64,000 nucleotides of DNA from Cryobacterium tagatosivorans (GCF_004402215.1 NZ_SOEZ01000018.1:483-64482); one strand, 5' to 3'; counted from the first letter of the stretch, positions 53,383 through 62,724 are shown. The notes: generated by a model from the letters alone, not told the origin. Numbers and translations: made by a program.

Positions 53383-54852
53383 TCAAGAGAAGGAGCTGAC
53401 CGTGGCATGGGCGCCCCTTTCCCAGAGTGATGTCAAGGCCGACAGGTACGCCGCCCGGAACCGCTCGTTGTCGGCCAGGTCGCCGAAGAGGCGACGATTC
53501 TGGATGAACGCCAACGGGTTCTCCCGCTGGCTGCGGGCAATCGCAACCAGGTCGTCGCGTAGCGCATCCACCACTTCGATGGGTTCTCCCTGCTCGTCTA
53601 CGGCCTCGGCGTAGCGCGCCCAGCTCGCGACGATCGCCGCAGAACAGTCGATGTCACCTCCGGATGCGAGCTGGTCGCGGATGACCGGAACCAGCCACTT
53701 GGGAATACGGTCGGATGATTCTGCGCACAGCCGCGCCAGCGTGTCGCGCACCTCGGGGTTTAAGAAGCGCTCGATCAGCATCGACTTGTACGCGGCGAGG
53801 TCGATTCCCGGTACGGGCCGCAGGGTCGGCGTGGCTTCCAAGTCCATGTATCGGGTGAGGAACGCGGAAATCGCGGGATCTTGCACCGCTTCGTGGGCGA
53901 AGCGATAGCCGCTGAGGTACCCGAAGTAGCACAAGCCCTGGTGGCTCGAATTCAGCAGACGGAGCTTCATGTACTCGTACGGCTCGACGTCGTCGACCAT
54001 CTGCACGCCCGCCTGCTCGAACGGGGGCCGGCCCAGGCCGAAGTCGTCCTCGATCACCCATTGGAAGAACGGTTCGCACACGACGGGCCAGGCATCGTCG
54101 AGCCCGGTCAGTGAGGCCGCCTCGGCGATGTCCTCGGGAGACGTCACCGGCGTGATCCGGTCGACCATCGAGTTCGGGAAGTGCACGTTGGCGTCGATCC
54201 ACTCGCCTAATTCCGCATCCTTGAGCCGTGCGTAGGCGGTGAACATCCGCTCGGCGATGTCCCCGTTGCCCTGGATGTTGTCGGAGGACTGGACGGTGAA
54301 CGGTGCCAGGCCGCGGTCTCTCCGGCGCCGCAGGGCTTCCGTGACGAAACCAAAAGCGGTGGTCGGTGTCGCGCCGTCCTGCAGCTCGGCGACGACGTTG
54401 GGATTTGTGGCGTCGAACTCACCTGTGACCCGGTCGAAGTTGTAGCCGCCCTCGGTGATCGTCAGCGAGACGATTCGGGTCTCGGCGCTCGCCATCTTCT
54501 CGATCACGGCCTCCGGGCCGTCGGGGGCGAAGAGGTAATCGATGATGCTGCCGACGACCGAGGCCTCGCGGCGTCCGTCGGGGTGTTTGAGAATGACCGT
54601 ATAGAGGCAGTCCTGCGCGTCGAAGACGTCCTTCATACGCCGGTCTCCCTCGAGCAGGCCAACCCCGCAGATCGCCCACTCGTGCGCGAGTCCGGCGTTC
54701 ATCAACCGGTCGAGCGCCACGGCCTGGTGGGCGCGGTGGAAGCCGCCGACACCGATGTGCACGATCCCGGCCGTCAGCGACGTGCGATCGTAGGTCGGGC
54801 GCCCGATGTCGGGATCGAGCGTGCCGAGGGAACGCGCGTTGAGTCTCTCCAT
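53383..54852 (-). CDS. Mannitol dehydrogenase family protein (polyol 2-dehydrogenase)
   Basis: A 489-residue long-chain dehydrogenase. IVHIGVGGFHRAHQAVALD near residue 30 is the NAD-binding region, ITEGGYNFD the substrate loop, and MKLRLLNSSHQG the K-x5-N-x2-H catalytic motif of the mannitol 2-dehydrogenase/arabitol dehydrogenase group. It oxidises mannitol, D-arabitol or sorbitol to the 2-ketose. ATG at 54852 is preferred; a GTG at 54894, overlapping the permease stop, is in frame but has no ribosome site. It follows the permease gene and precedes the zinc dehydrogenase gene. Confidence 0.9.
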   Translation of the reverse strand: MERLNARSLGTLDPDIGRPTYDRTSLTAGIVHIGVGGFHRAHQAVALDRLMNAGLAHEWAICGVGLLEGDRRMKDVFDAQDCLYTVILKHPDGRREASVVGSIIDYLFAPDGPEAVIEKMASAETRIVSLTITEGGYNFDRVTGEFDATNPNVVAELQDGATPTTAFGFVTEALRRRRDRGLAPFTVQSSDNIQGNGDIAERMFTAYARLKDAELGEWIDANVHFPNSMVDRITPVTSPEDIAEAASLTGLDDAWPVVCEPFFQWVIEDDFGLGRPPFEQAGVQMVDDVEPYEYMKLRLLNSSHQGLCYFGYLSGYRFAHEAVQDPAISAFLTRYMDLEATPTLRPVPGIDLAAYKSMLIERFLNPEVRDTLARLCAESSDRIPKWLVPVIRDQLASGGDIDCSAAIVASWARYAEAVDEQGEPIEVVDALRDDLVAIARSQRENPLAFIQNRRLFGDLADNERFRAAYLSALTSLWERGAHATVSSFS

Positions 54853-54893
54853 CGTGGCGCCCACTTCCGGTAGAGCTTCTCGGGGGGAAGACA

Positions 54894-55706
54894 CTACTTG
54901 ACCGCGCCCATTGCGAGTCCGCGAACGAGCTGCTTCTGGGCTGCCCAGCCGGCGATGATGACGGGGAGAACGGCAATCGTCGCGGCGGCCGACAGCACGG
55001 CGAGGAATTGTCCTCGGCCGTCAACGAAGCTGGCCAGGAATGGCGGCGTCGTGCGCGCCTGGAACGTGGTGAGCAGGGTTGCCAGGAAATACTCGTTCCA
55101 GGAGAAGATGAAGCAAATCAGCGCGACGGCGGCTATCCCGGGCAGGAGGATGGGCAGCACGACGCGCACCAGTTCCGTGCGCAGATTGGCTCCGTCGATC
55201 TGCGCGGCTTCCACGATTTCCAGGGGGACTTCGTTGAAGAACGACCTCATCATCCAGACGGCGATGGGCAGATTCATCGCGGCGTAGAGGAATGTCATCG
55301 CGGTGATGTTGTCGAGCGCGCCGACCGACTTGAGGATGAAGAACACCGGAAGGATAGACGCCGCAGCCGGAAGGAAGCGCGTGGAGATGAAGAAGAAGAG
55401 CACATCCTTGACCTTCTTGATCGGCCGGATGCTGAGGCCGTAGGCGGCGGGAATGGCCAGCAGGAGCACCAGGATGGTCGATCCCACGCTCGCGGTCAGC
55501 GAGTTGAGGAGATACGCGCCCATGCCGCGTTCGAAGACGATCGCATACTGGTCGAAGCTGAGGTCGGCGATGAATCGCGGCGGGATCAACGCGGCGTCGC
55601 CCTCGGACTTGAGGCTGGTGAAGACCATCCACCCGATCGGGAAGAAGAACATCAGTACGAGCACCCACGTCATCGCGGTGATCAGGATTCCACGTGTCTT
55701 GCGCAT
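54894..55706 (-). CDS. Polyol ABC importer permease (MalG/SmoG type)
   Basis: A 270-residue permease with six helices; the EAA loop is VPLEIVEAAQIDGANLRTEL. The C-terminal QKQLVRGLAMGAVK is the normal end of sugar-importer permeases of this class. ATG at 55706 shares a base with the stop of the partner permease (TGATG). It forms the channel with that partner; the ATPase is not encoded here, and in actinobacteria a shared MsiK-type ATPase often serves such importers. Confidence 0.92.
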   Translation of the reverse strand: MRKTRGILITAMTWVLVLMFFFPIGWMVFTSLKSEGDAALIPPRFIADLSFDQYAIVFERGMGAYLLNSLTASVGSTILVLLLAIPAAYGLSIRPIKKVKDVLFFFISTRFLPAAASILPVFFILKSVGALDNITAMTFLYAAMNLPIAVWMMRSFFNEVPLEIVEAAQIDGANLRTELVRVVLPILLPGIAAVALICFIFSWNEYFLATLLTTFQARTTPPFLASFVDGRGQFLAVLSAAATIAVLPVIIAGWAAQKQLVRGLAMGAVK

Positions 55707-56671
55707 CAGCGCTCTCCTCCATTGATGAAGACCTTGAACAGCGTGCGGAGGGCGAAGGTCGCCACCGCAATGGTGACCACAACGGTCACGACACCGAAGG
55801 CGGCCGCCTGGCCGACGTCGAGTCCGATGAATGCCCGCTCGTAGAGCAGGTAGGACAGCGTTTTGGTGCCGCCCGTGCCCTTAGTCATGATGGCTATCGG
55901 GTCGAAGGCCTGGAGCAGCATGATCGAACCCAGAAGGGTCGCGATCTCGATGTACTGACGCAGGTGGGGCAGGGTCATCCACTGGAATGTGCGCCAGGGG
56001 CCCGCGCCGTCGACGGATGCCGCCTCGAGAACTTCACGACTCTGGCTCTGCAGCCCGGCGAGGAGGATGAGCATCATGAAGGGGGTGTACTGCCAGGTCA
56101 GCAGCATGATGATGGTGACGATCGGCAGGTCGGTGTTCCAGGCGACCGAGGGAAGACCGACCGTGTTCAGCGCCCAGTTCACCATGCCCACGTTGACGTC
56201 GAGCATCGACCACTTCCAGATCAGGGCGGCCGCGGCCGGCATCACAAGGAACGGGGTGATCATCAGGGTGCGTGCCAGACCCTGGCCGACGAATTTGCGG
56301 TCGAGCAGAATCGCGAAGAAGAGGCCCAGCAAGAGGGAGAGCACAACGGACGAGCCGGTAATGATGACCGTCGACATCAGGGAGGGCAGGAAGTCCGGAC
56401 CGGTGAAAACTACCGCGTAGTTCTTGAACCAGTTGAATGCGATCTCGTCGGGCCGCAGCTGATTCCACTGGAGGGTGGAGAAGTAGATCGTCGTCAGGAA
56501 CGGGATCTGCGTCATGACCACGGAGAAAATCAGGGCGGGCAAGACAAGCGCCCGTGCCTGTCGAGCCTTTTTCCGCTGTGGAGCGTTGCGGGGGCGAGTC
56601 GCCGGTCGCCCGCCTGTTGCGGCAGGTGTCGCCGCGGTCGGCATCGTGGGGGGTGGGGTCAGGGTTGTCAT
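55706..56671 (-). CDS. Polyol ABC importer permease (MalF/SmoF type)
   Basis: A 321-residue permease with a ~35-residue Pro/Arg-rich cytoplasmic N-terminus, then helices starting ALVLPALIFSVVMTQIPF. The EAA loop is REVLEAASVDGAGPWRTFQW. It pairs with the SmoG-type permease. It starts 78 bases after the binding-protein stop, with a strong stem-loop in the gap. Confidence 0.92.
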   Translation of the reverse strand: MTTLTPPPTMPTAATPAATGGRPATRPRNAPQRKKARQARALVLPALIFSVVMTQIPFLTTIYFSTLQWNQLRPDEIAFNWFKNYAVVFTGPDFLPSLMSTVIITGSSVVLSLLLGLFFAILLDRKFVGQGLARTLMITPFLVMPAAAALIWKWSMLDVNVGMVNWALNTVGLPSVAWNTDLPIVTIIMLLTWQYTPFMMLILLAGLQSQSREVLEAASVDGAGPWRTFQWMTLPHLRQYIEIATLLGSIMLLQAFDPIAIMTKGTGGTKTLSYLLYERAFIGLDVGQAAAFGVVTVVVTIAVATFALRTLFKVFINGGER

Positions 56672-56699
56672 TGTCTATCCTCGTCGTTGAGGTGATACA

Positions 56700-56725
56700 C
56701 GGGGCCGGGCGGATACCCGGCCCCG
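56700..56725 (-). terminator. Stem-loop between the binding-protein and permease genes
   Basis: GGGGCCGGG and CCCGGCCCC pair perfectly around a six-base loop (one more C-G pair outside). There is no U-run. Such hairpins between binding-protein and permease genes usually protect the upstream mRNA so that binding protein is made in excess. Confidence 0.65.
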
Positions 56726-56749
56726 CGAGTCACAGTCGCCGTGCGTGGG

Positions 56750-58087
56750 TTATTTCTGTTTGTCTCCGGCGGCCTGGGCGATCTTCTGACCCTTGGCGAG
56801 GGCATCCTCGACCGAGGACCGTCCGGCAATCGCGTCGGCCACCAACTGGGCAACCTGGTTGCCCACGTCCTGGAACTCAGGAATCGTGACGTACTGGATG
56901 CCGACCCACGGTTGCGGGTTGAGTCCAGGCTGCTTGGGGTTGACCGCGTTCATGACCTCGAGGGTGATCGGCGCGAACGCCGCGGCCGCCTCCTTGTACT
57001 CCGGGATCGAGTAGGTCGAGGTGCGCGCTCCCGGCGGGACCCGCGTCCAGCCGAGGGTTTCGCCGACGAGTCGCTGGTACTTCTTGCTGGTTGCCCACTT
57101 CACGAACGTTGTGGCGGCATCCGCGTTCTTTGAAGTCGCCGGAACGGCGAGGTTCCACGACCAGAGCCAACCCGATTCCTCGGTCTTGTTGACGGGAGCG
57201 TGCACGTAGCCCATCTTCCCGGCGACCTTGGACGAGGTGGGGTCTTCAAGGATCGAGGCGGCCACCGACGCGTCGTACCACATCGCCACCTTGCCGGCGC
57301 TGAGCTGGTTCAGGCACTCGGTGAAGCTGTTCGAGACGGGGTCTTTCTCACCGGCGTCCTTGAGGAGATCGACGTAGAAGTTGACCGCTTCGGTGAACTC
57401 GGGCGAGTCGACCTGGGCATCCCAGTTCTCGTCGTACCAGGTGCCGCCGAAGGTCTGGACGACCGTCGTCAGCGGCGCGAACAGGTCGCCCCAGCCAGGC
57501 TTTCCGCGCAGGCAGATTCCGGCGGTCTCCGCGGTGTTCAGCTTCTTGGCGAACCCGGCGACTTCCTGCCAGGTGGGTTCGTTCGGCATCGTCAGGCCGG
57601 CCGCGGCGAACATCTCCTTGTTGTACATCAGGATGGACGACTCGCCGTAGAAGGGGACGGCATACTGCTTGCCGTCCACCGACAGCGCGGTGCGCACGGG
57701 AGGGAGGATGTCGTCGACGTCGTACGCCTTGTCGTCCTTGAGCGACGGCGTCAGGTCTTTCAGCCAGCCCTGGGCACCCCACTGCGGGACCTCGTAGGCG
57801 CCGACGGTGACCACGTCGTACTGACCTGCGCCCGAGGCGACATCCGCGGTGACGGCGGCCCGGAGGTCGCCCTCTTCCATCTGCACGAAGTTGACCTTGA
57901 TGCCCGGGTTGTCCTTCTCGAAGGTACCCTTGAGCTCCTCCATGTCCTTCATCTGCGGGTTGTTCACCGTGGCGAGCGTCAGTGTGACGTTCTTCGATGA
58001 GGTCCCGGCCCCTGAGCAACCGCTCAGGGCGACGGCCGAGATGATCAGCCCCGCCCCCACTGCCAACGCGCGCTTCTTCACAAGCAT
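56750..58087 (-). CDS. Polyol ABC importer substrate-binding lipoprotein
   Basis: A 445-residue SBP_bac_1-type binding protein with lipobox AVALSGC (Cys24). The mature part has VTLTLATVNNPQMKDMEELK, then YGESSILMYNKEMFAAAGL, and the C-terminal SIPEYKEAAAAFAPITLEVM region characteristic of the sorbitol/mannitol-binding (SmoE-like) group. ATG at 58087 has AAAGGAG six bases upstream, better than the ATG at 58108. It is the first gene of the polyol operon, divergent from an AraC-type regulator. Confidence 0.9.
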   Translation of the reverse strand: MLVKKRALAVGAGLIISAVALSGCSGAGTSSKNVTLTLATVNNPQMKDMEELKGTFEKDNPGIKVNFVQMEEGDLRAAVTADVASGAGQYDVVTVGAYEVPQWGAQGWLKDLTPSLKDDKAYDVDDILPPVRTALSVDGKQYAVPFYGESSILMYNKEMFAAAGLTMPNEPTWQEVAGFAKKLNTAETAGICLRGKPGWGDLFAPLTTVVQTFGGTWYDENWDAQVDSPEFTEAVNFYVDLLKDAGEKDPVSNSFTECLNQLSAGKVAMWYDASVAASILEDPTSSKVAGKMGYVHAPVNKTEESGWLWSWNLAVPATSKNADAATTFVKWATSKKYQRLVGETLGWTRVPPGARTSTYSIPEYKEAAAAFAPITLEVMNAVNPKQPGLNPQPWVGIQYVTIPEFQDVGNQVAQLVADAIAGRSSVEDALAKGQKIAQAAGDKQK

Positions 58088-58246
58088 TTGAGACTCCTTT
58101 GTATTCATTGCTTACTCTCGGTGGTGCTCACTGTTGCTTGAGCGTACGAGGTGGCGAAGGGGCGCCAACAGCCCAATTGACGTGCAAATCTGATACTTTC
58201 TTTCCAACGCCGCAGAGCTGCTGCGCCACACGAAGGAGTGGACGTG

Positions 58247-59218
58247 ATGAAACCGTTACTGTCCGACCGCGGCGATCGGGCCCGTATCCCCCAACAGTTC
58301 CTCGACCGCCCGGCGACGCGGGAGGTCATCCGGCACTTGCCGGGCGAGTCTTTCCGGTGGCTCGAACACGACTATCCGAGCGAGATCGCCCGCTGGAACT
58401 ACCATCCGGAATTCGAGGTGCACCTGATCAGGTCGGGCACCGGAAGCTACATCATCGGCGACCAGGTCGGCCCATTCGGGCCGGGACATGTGGCCCTCAT
58501 CGGGTCGGGGCTCCCACACGACTGGATGAGCGACCTGGCCCCGGACGAAGTGATCCACAATCGGGACGCGGTCGTGCAGTTCGATGGCGACTGGATCGAC
58601 CGGAGCGCCGAAAGCATGCCGGAGCTGAACGAGGTCCGGGAGATCCTGAACGCGTCGGGGCGGGGCATCGTGTTCTCCGGGGAAACCGCGCTGAAGGCGG
58701 CGGAAGAGATCGAAGAGGTCGGGCGACACCACGGTCTGCGGCGCCTGTCCCACGTTCTGGCGCTGCTCTCCCTCCTGGCGCATGCGCCGGACGACGAGCG
58801 CCAGTTCATCGCCAGGGAATGGTTCGCGTCGCCCAGCGGCGACGAGGGCACTGCGGCCGTGGACGCCGGCCTGGCCTACATTTTCGAGAACCTCAGCACC
58901 CGGATCAGAATGTCGGAAGCGGCACGTCTTGCGCTCATGTCCGAGCCGACCTTCTCCAAGTACTTCAAGAAGGCGAGCGGGCTGACCTTCAGCGACATGG
59001 TCAGGAAGCTGCGCATCGCAAACGCCTGCCGTCTGCTCGAGCAGACGGACCGGACGATATCGACGATTTGCACGTCCGTCGGATACACCAACCTGGCCAA
59101 TTTCAATCGCCAGTTCCTCGCCGAAATTGGCGTGACCCCCAGCGCCTTTCGAAAGCTGCAGCCCGACGAGAAACCTCGCGGTCGGGCGCCCAGCCTGGGG
59201 TTGAGCGGGACTGTTTAA
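58247..59218 (+). CDS. AraC-family regulator of the polyol operon
   Basis: A 323-residue protein with an N-terminal cupin sensor (YHPEFEVHLIRSGTGSYIIG, residues ~45-65) and a C-terminal AraC double helix-turn-helix (residues ~215-310: MSEAARLALMSEPTFSKYFK and ISTICTSVGYTNLANFNRQF). ATG at 58247 has AAGGAG eight bases before it. It is divergent from the polyol binding-protein gene and probably activates it when a polyol is bound. Its stop codon is shared with the opposite-strand kinase gene's stop (TTTAAG). Confidence 0.88.
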   Translation: MKPLLSDRGDRARIPQQFLDRPATREVIRHLPGESFRWLEHDYPSEIARWNYHPEFEVHLIRSGTGSYIIGDQVGPFGPGHVALIGSGLPHDWMSDLAPDEVIHNRDAVVQFDGDWIDRSAESMPELNEVREILNASGRGIVFSGETALKAAEEIEEVGRHHGLRRLSHVLALLSLLAHAPDDERQFIAREWFASPSGDEGTAAVDAGLAYIFENLSTRIRMSEAARLALMSEPTFSKYFKKASGLTFSDMVRKLRIANACRLLEQTDRTISTICTSVGYTNLANFNRQFLAEIGVTPSAFRKLQPDEKPRGRAPSLGLSGTV

Positions 59219-60924
59219 GGCAGAGGGCCGCGCCGCGCCAGGACCCGGGCGAAGAGGGCGTGAAGCAGCGGGAGCACAGACACCGCGATGAGCACCGTCC
59301 CGATCACCATGTCCTCGGCGCGAAGCAGGATGCCGCCGACCAGCAGGGCGGTGAAGAGCACCGCCGAGACGATCCGCCGTCCTGTTCGCTCGATGTCGGC
59401 CAGGCGACGCTCGAGCCGGGGGGCCTGCGCCGAGACCGTGCCCTCTTCGATCCGCGTCATGAGGCTGTCGAGCCGCTGGGGCAGCCTGGCGATGATGCCC
59501 GCAGTCGACATCGCTTCCCTTGCGACCGACTGCACCAGGTTCCCGCCCTCGGCCCTGATCAGTTGGGCGGAATATGGCTCGACGGAGTTCCAGATGTTGA
59601 ACGCGGGGTCGAGCGAACTGCACATCCCCGAGGTCAGCGACATCGCGCGCACGATGAGCAGGAAGTTCTCCGGAAGCTGGAACGGCAGCGAGCGCACCAC
59701 ATCACCGAACTCGAGGGCAAAGGCGCGGAACTCGCGCGGGTCGACCTCCTGCAACTCGGCGAAACCCATCCCGCCGAACCGGGCGAACAGCTTCGTCATC
59801 GCCCGCTCGAGTTCTGCGGTGTCAGCGGACGGCAGGAGCACACCCACCTCGCGGATGCCGTCCACCATCCCCTTGCCGTTGCGTGACGCGGCCGCGATGA
59901 GCAGCTTCCGAAGACCCTGGCGCAGGGCATCGGGCACGTCGCCCATCATCCCGAAGTCGATGAAGGTGAACTGCCAGGTGCGGCCGCCGTTCGCTTCGGG
60001 CAGGCCGGCGCCGGCAAGCGGTGTCACGAAGATGTTGCCGGGGTGCGGGTCGGCGTGGAAGTAGCCATGCACGAAGAGCTGGTCGAACATGACGGCCGCG
60101 AACTCGGTGGCGACCTCGGACGGGTCGATACCGGCCGCCCGCAGGCCGTCGACATCGTTGATCTTGATCGCCGTCACATCCTGCAGCGTCAGCACCCGCC
60201 GTGTCGTGCGCTCCCACACCACGTCGGGAAAGCCGACCCGGGGGTCGTCGGCGAAGGACTGAGCGAACCGCTCGGCGTTCGCCGCCTCGTGCAGGTAGTC
60301 GATCTCCTCGAGACTCGTGACCGCGAACTCCTCGACAAGGGCGGGCACGTCGACGCGATCCGAGACCAGACGAAAGTGGCTGAGCCAGCGGGCGACCCGG
60401 CGGAGAGCGCTGAGGTCGACATCGACGATTGTGCGGATGCCCGGCCGCTGGATCTTGACGGCCACGTCGAGCAGGCCGGTCTGGGCAGCATCCAGCTCCG
60501 AGAGCCGGGCGCGGTGCACCTGGCCGAGGGATGCCGCCGCCACCGGCGTCGGATCGACGAACGAGAACGTGCGCTCGAGCGTCACCCCCAGCTCGGCTTC
60601 GGCGAGGGTTCGGATATCCGGGAACGGCACCGGCGGAACCTCGTCTTGCAGGCCCTCGAGCTCCTTCGTGATCTCCGGCGGCAGCACGTCGAGGCGTGAG
60701 GACATGAACTGGCCGACCTTGATCATCAGGCCGCCGAGGTCGACGGCGAGCCCGTGGAAGCGCTGCGCGATACGCTGCACGCGCGCCGACCGGTTTCGTG
60801 CGGCGACCCGCGCGAGCCCGACCCGCGGGAGGAACAGTTCGTACCACCACGTCTGCGCCAGATGGCGGGCGGCGAACCAGAGGATCCTGCGGGTGCGGGC
60901 GCGCATGTTCCCGACGTCGGTCAT
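59215..60924 (-). CDS. ABC1/AarF/UbiB-family atypical kinase
   Basis: A 569-residue protein-kinase-like protein. KVGQFMSSRLDVLPPEITKE is the KxGQ motif region of the family, then AAASLGQVHRARL is the Ala-rich nucleotide loop, VAVKIQRPG holds the catalytic lysine, and HADPHPGNIFV the HxDxHxGN catalytic site, with FIDFGMMG as the DFG equivalent. Two hydrophobic helices end the protein and anchor it to the membrane. Relatives support quinone biosynthesis or lipid homeostasis. ATG at 60924 has AAGGAGA upstream. It precedes a PadR gene on the same strand by 37 bases only in the opposite order, so PadR is transcribed first. Confidence 0.9.
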   Translation of the reverse strand: MTDVGNMRARTRRILWFAARHLAQTWWYELFLPRVGLARVAARNRSARVQRIAQRFHGLAVDLGGLMIKVGQFMSSRLDVLPPEITKELEGLQDEVPPVPFPDIRTLAEAELGVTLERTFSFVDPTPVAAASLGQVHRARLSELDAAQTGLLDVAVKIQRPGIRTIVDVDLSALRRVARWLSHFRLVSDRVDVPALVEEFAVTSLEEIDYLHEAANAERFAQSFADDPRVGFPDVVWERTTRRVLTLQDVTAIKINDVDGLRAAGIDPSEVATEFAAVMFDQLFVHGYFHADPHPGNIFVTPLAGAGLPEANGGRTWQFTFIDFGMMGDVPDALRQGLRKLLIAAASRNGKGMVDGIREVGVLLPSADTAELERAMTKLFARFGGMGFAELQEVDPREFRAFALEFGDVVRSLPFQLPENFLLIVRAMSLTSGMCSSLDPAFNIWNSVEPYSAQLIRAEGGNLVQSVAREAMSTAGIIARLPQRLDSLMTRIEEGTVSAQAPRLERRLADIERTGRRIVSAVLFTALLVGGILLRAEDMVIGTVLIAVSVLPLLHALFARVLARRGPLP

Positions 60925-60961
60925 CTAATCTCCTTGATGCCGACGTGCTGCGGGCACTCGG

Positions 60962-61531
60962 TCAGTCTTTGGCGAGGATGGAATAGAGCTTACGACGTGC
61001 CTCATCCAGCACGGCAACGGCCTCCTTGACCTGCTCCGGGGTGCCGGTGCGCCCGACCTGTGCGGCCGCCTGGGCCAGGTCGATGCCGGCCTTGGGGAGC
61101 GCGCTCGCCCGCCCGCTGTCCCGAGCACTCGGTGCCTCCCACGGCGCGGGCTGATCTGCCGCGGCGTCCGCCAGCTGTCGCCCCTCGTCGGTGAGCGAGT
61201 AGGTCTTGCGACCGTTGGACTCCTCGGCGGCGATGAGACCCTCGTCGGCAAGCAGCTGCAGCGTCGGATAGACCGAGCCTGGGCTCGGCTTCCAGGCGCC
61301 GTTGCTGCGTTCCTCGATCTCGTGGATGATCTGGTAGCCGTGCATCGGCCCCTCGGCGAGCAGGGCAAGCACCGCCGCGCGCACGTCGCCGCGTCCCATC
61401 CTCGTGCCGGCCTTGCGGTCGAACTGGCCGCGAAGCTGCTCCATCGCATCCCACACCGCGGTGGCTGGCCAGCCCTCACCAGCGCCGCCCCGGCGTCCGG
61501 CGAACCTATCGCCCATGAATGAATTGCTCAT
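60962..61531 (-). CDS. PadR-family transcriptional regulator
   Basis: A 189-residue PadR protein. The winged helix covers residues ~50-115 (AAVLALLAEGPMHGYQIIHE, then WKPSPGSVYPTLQLLADEGL), and the C-terminal helix mediates dimer contact (PEQVKEAVAVLDEARRKLY). A Gly-rich leader of ~45 residues precedes it. ATG at 61531 follows GAGGAGG. It probably controls itself and the AarF-type kinase gene 37 bases downstream. Confidence 0.9.
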   Translation of the reverse strand: MSNSFMGDRFAGRRGGAGEGWPATAVWDAMEQLRGQFDRKAGTRMGRGDVRAAVLALLAEGPMHGYQIIHEIEERSNGAWKPSPGSVYPTLQLLADEGLIAAEESNGRKTYSLTDEGRQLADAAADQPAPWEAPSARDSGRASALPKAGIDLAQAAAQVGRTGTPEQVKEAVAVLDEARRKLYSILAKD

Positions 61532-61578
61532 GATCTTCCTCCTCAGCGCCACAGCCATCCAGGCTCGACGATACTTAA

Positions 61579-61588
61579 CGATATATCG
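61579..61588. promoter_or_regulatory. Candidate PadR operator
   Basis: CGATATATCG is a perfect ten-base palindrome 47 bases upstream of the PadR start. A CGATA half-site also lies at 61569-61573. AT-rich palindromes of this shape are common PadR sites. Confidence 0.5.
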
Positions 61589-61684
61589 GTCAACCTGGTG
61601 AAGCGAGACTGCATTCCCGTATTCGCAGGGAGTCCGGGCGCCTCGGTGCGGTGCGGCCCCCGAGGGGGAAGGTCGACCCGATGC

Positions 61685-61716
61685 GGCGGCGGGCGGCCCG
61701 CATATACGGACCGCCC
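61685..61716 (-). terminator. Stem-loop after the GH16 gene
   Basis: GGCGGGCGG and CCGCCCGCC pair perfectly around a 14-base loop, which can itself pair (CCG/CGG). It lies 18 bases downstream of the GH16 stop codon. No U-run follows, as is common for terminators in high-GC actinobacteria. Confidence 0.6.
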
Positions 61717-61733
61717 GCCTCGTGCCGAAGAGC

Positions 61734-62654
61734 CTAAATGCTCTTATATACCGAAACGTAGTCAACGAGCATGGGTATCCCCGACTTTGTCAGCCCACTG
61801 GGGCGACCCGGCCAGCTGCCGCCAATGGCCACATTGAGGATGATGAAGAAGCCGTGGCCGGTGGCATTGGCCCACGTCGTGGCGTCTACATCGCCCTGAT
61901 TGACGATGTGGTAAACGACGCCGTCCACGGACCAACGGAGCTGTTCGCTCGCGCCGCTGCGGTCCCACTCAATTCGGTAGACATGGAACGCCGACTGGCA
62001 CGTGGCACCTGGGCACGTCGTGCTGCCGCCGAGACCCGTGGTCTCGTTGCACGGACCGCCGGGGCTCGTGCCGCAGTGCAACGTCGCCCAGACCGTGTTC
62101 ACGCCGTTGACGTTTTCCATGATGTCCATCTCGCCCACCGACGGCCAGTTCGTGTAGTTACCGCGGAATGGAGCGCCGAGCATCCAGAACGCCGGCCAGT
62201 AGCCCTGCGCCGCTGTGCCGGTGACGTTCGGCATCTGGATGCGGGCCTCGACTGCCATCACCTTGCCAGGGTCGGGCTGGAAGTCTGTGCGCTGGGTTTC
62301 GATACGACCTGAGGTCCAGTTCTTCTGGGTGTCGCGGATGGGTTTGATGTTGAGGTTGCCCTTGCCGTCCTGGAAGACGTTGGCCGTGGACGATGTCATC
62401 GTCTCGACCTCGCCTGTGCCCCAGTTGGCGGCCCCGCCCGGGTAGCTTGTGCCGATGTCATACAACCACTTGGCGGTGTCGACGCCGGTTCCCGCTGCGC
62501 CGTTGAAGTCGTCGCTCCATGCGAGCGTCCACCCGGGCGGGGTGGCCGGAAGCGCGGCCTGGGCGGTTGGTGCGGCAGAAGGCACCACGGCAACGGCAAC
62601 CGCGACAGCGGCGGCGACGACAGCGACAACGTTATATTTTGAGCGAAACTTCAT
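61734..62654 (-). CDS. Secreted glycoside hydrolase family 16 beta-glucanase
   Basis: A 306-residue protein with a Sec signal peptide (charged start, long Ala/Val core, cleavage near AQAA at ~34). The GH16 catalytic motif is SVGEMDIMENV: Glu175 nucleophile, Asp177, Glu180 acid/base, in the bulge form of laminarinase/lichenase-type enzymes. GYWPAFWMLG and the C-terminal FFIILNVAIGGSWPG are family blocks. No carbohydrate-binding module is attached. It would cut beta-1,3 or mixed beta-glucans outside the cell. Two GAGCGCTC palindromes in its upstream region point to LacI/CelR-type control. Confidence 0.9.
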   Translation of the reverse strand: MKFRSKYNVVAVVAAAVAVAVAVVPSAAPTAQAALPATPPGWTLAWSDDFNGAAGTGVDTAKWLYDIGTSYPGGAANWGTGEVETMTSSTANVFQDGKGNLNIKPIRDTQKNWTSGRIETQRTDFQPDPGKVMAVEARIQMPNVTGTAAQGYWPAFWMLGAPFRGNYTNWPSVGEMDIMENVNGVNTVWATLHCGTSPGGPCNETTGLGGSTTCPGATCQSAFHVYRIEWDRSGASEQLRWSVDGVVYHIVNQGDVDATTWANATGHGFFIILNVAIGGSWPGRPSGLTKSGIPMLVDYVSVYKSI

Positions 62655-62691
62655 CGTTTACTCGTTTCATTGTGGGAACAGATGGTTGGAT

Positions 62692-62724
62692 AGAGCGCTC
62701 TCTTGAGTTTGGGAGAGCGCTCTC
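62692..62724. promoter_or_regulatory. Tandem CelR-like (LacI-family) operators before the GH16 gene
   Basis: GAGAGCGCTCTC at 62713-62724 is a perfect 12-base palindrome and AGAGCGCTCT at 62692-62701 a perfect ten-base one, centres 22 bases apart. They share the GAGCGCTC core of CelR boxes that govern cellulase genes in actinobacteria. No LacI gene is adjacent, so the regulator is encoded elsewhere. Confidence 0.72.

Noticed and set aside
58099-59886. A 595-codon plus-strand frame spanning the AraC and AarF genes
   Set aside because: It runs across two genes in the wrong frame and has the Arg/Pro-rich look of a shadow; both real genes show complete family motifs.
61569-61588. Two CGATA repeats read as a possible short tandem repeat
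   Set aside because: Only two copies; better explained as half-site plus full palindrome of a PadR operator.
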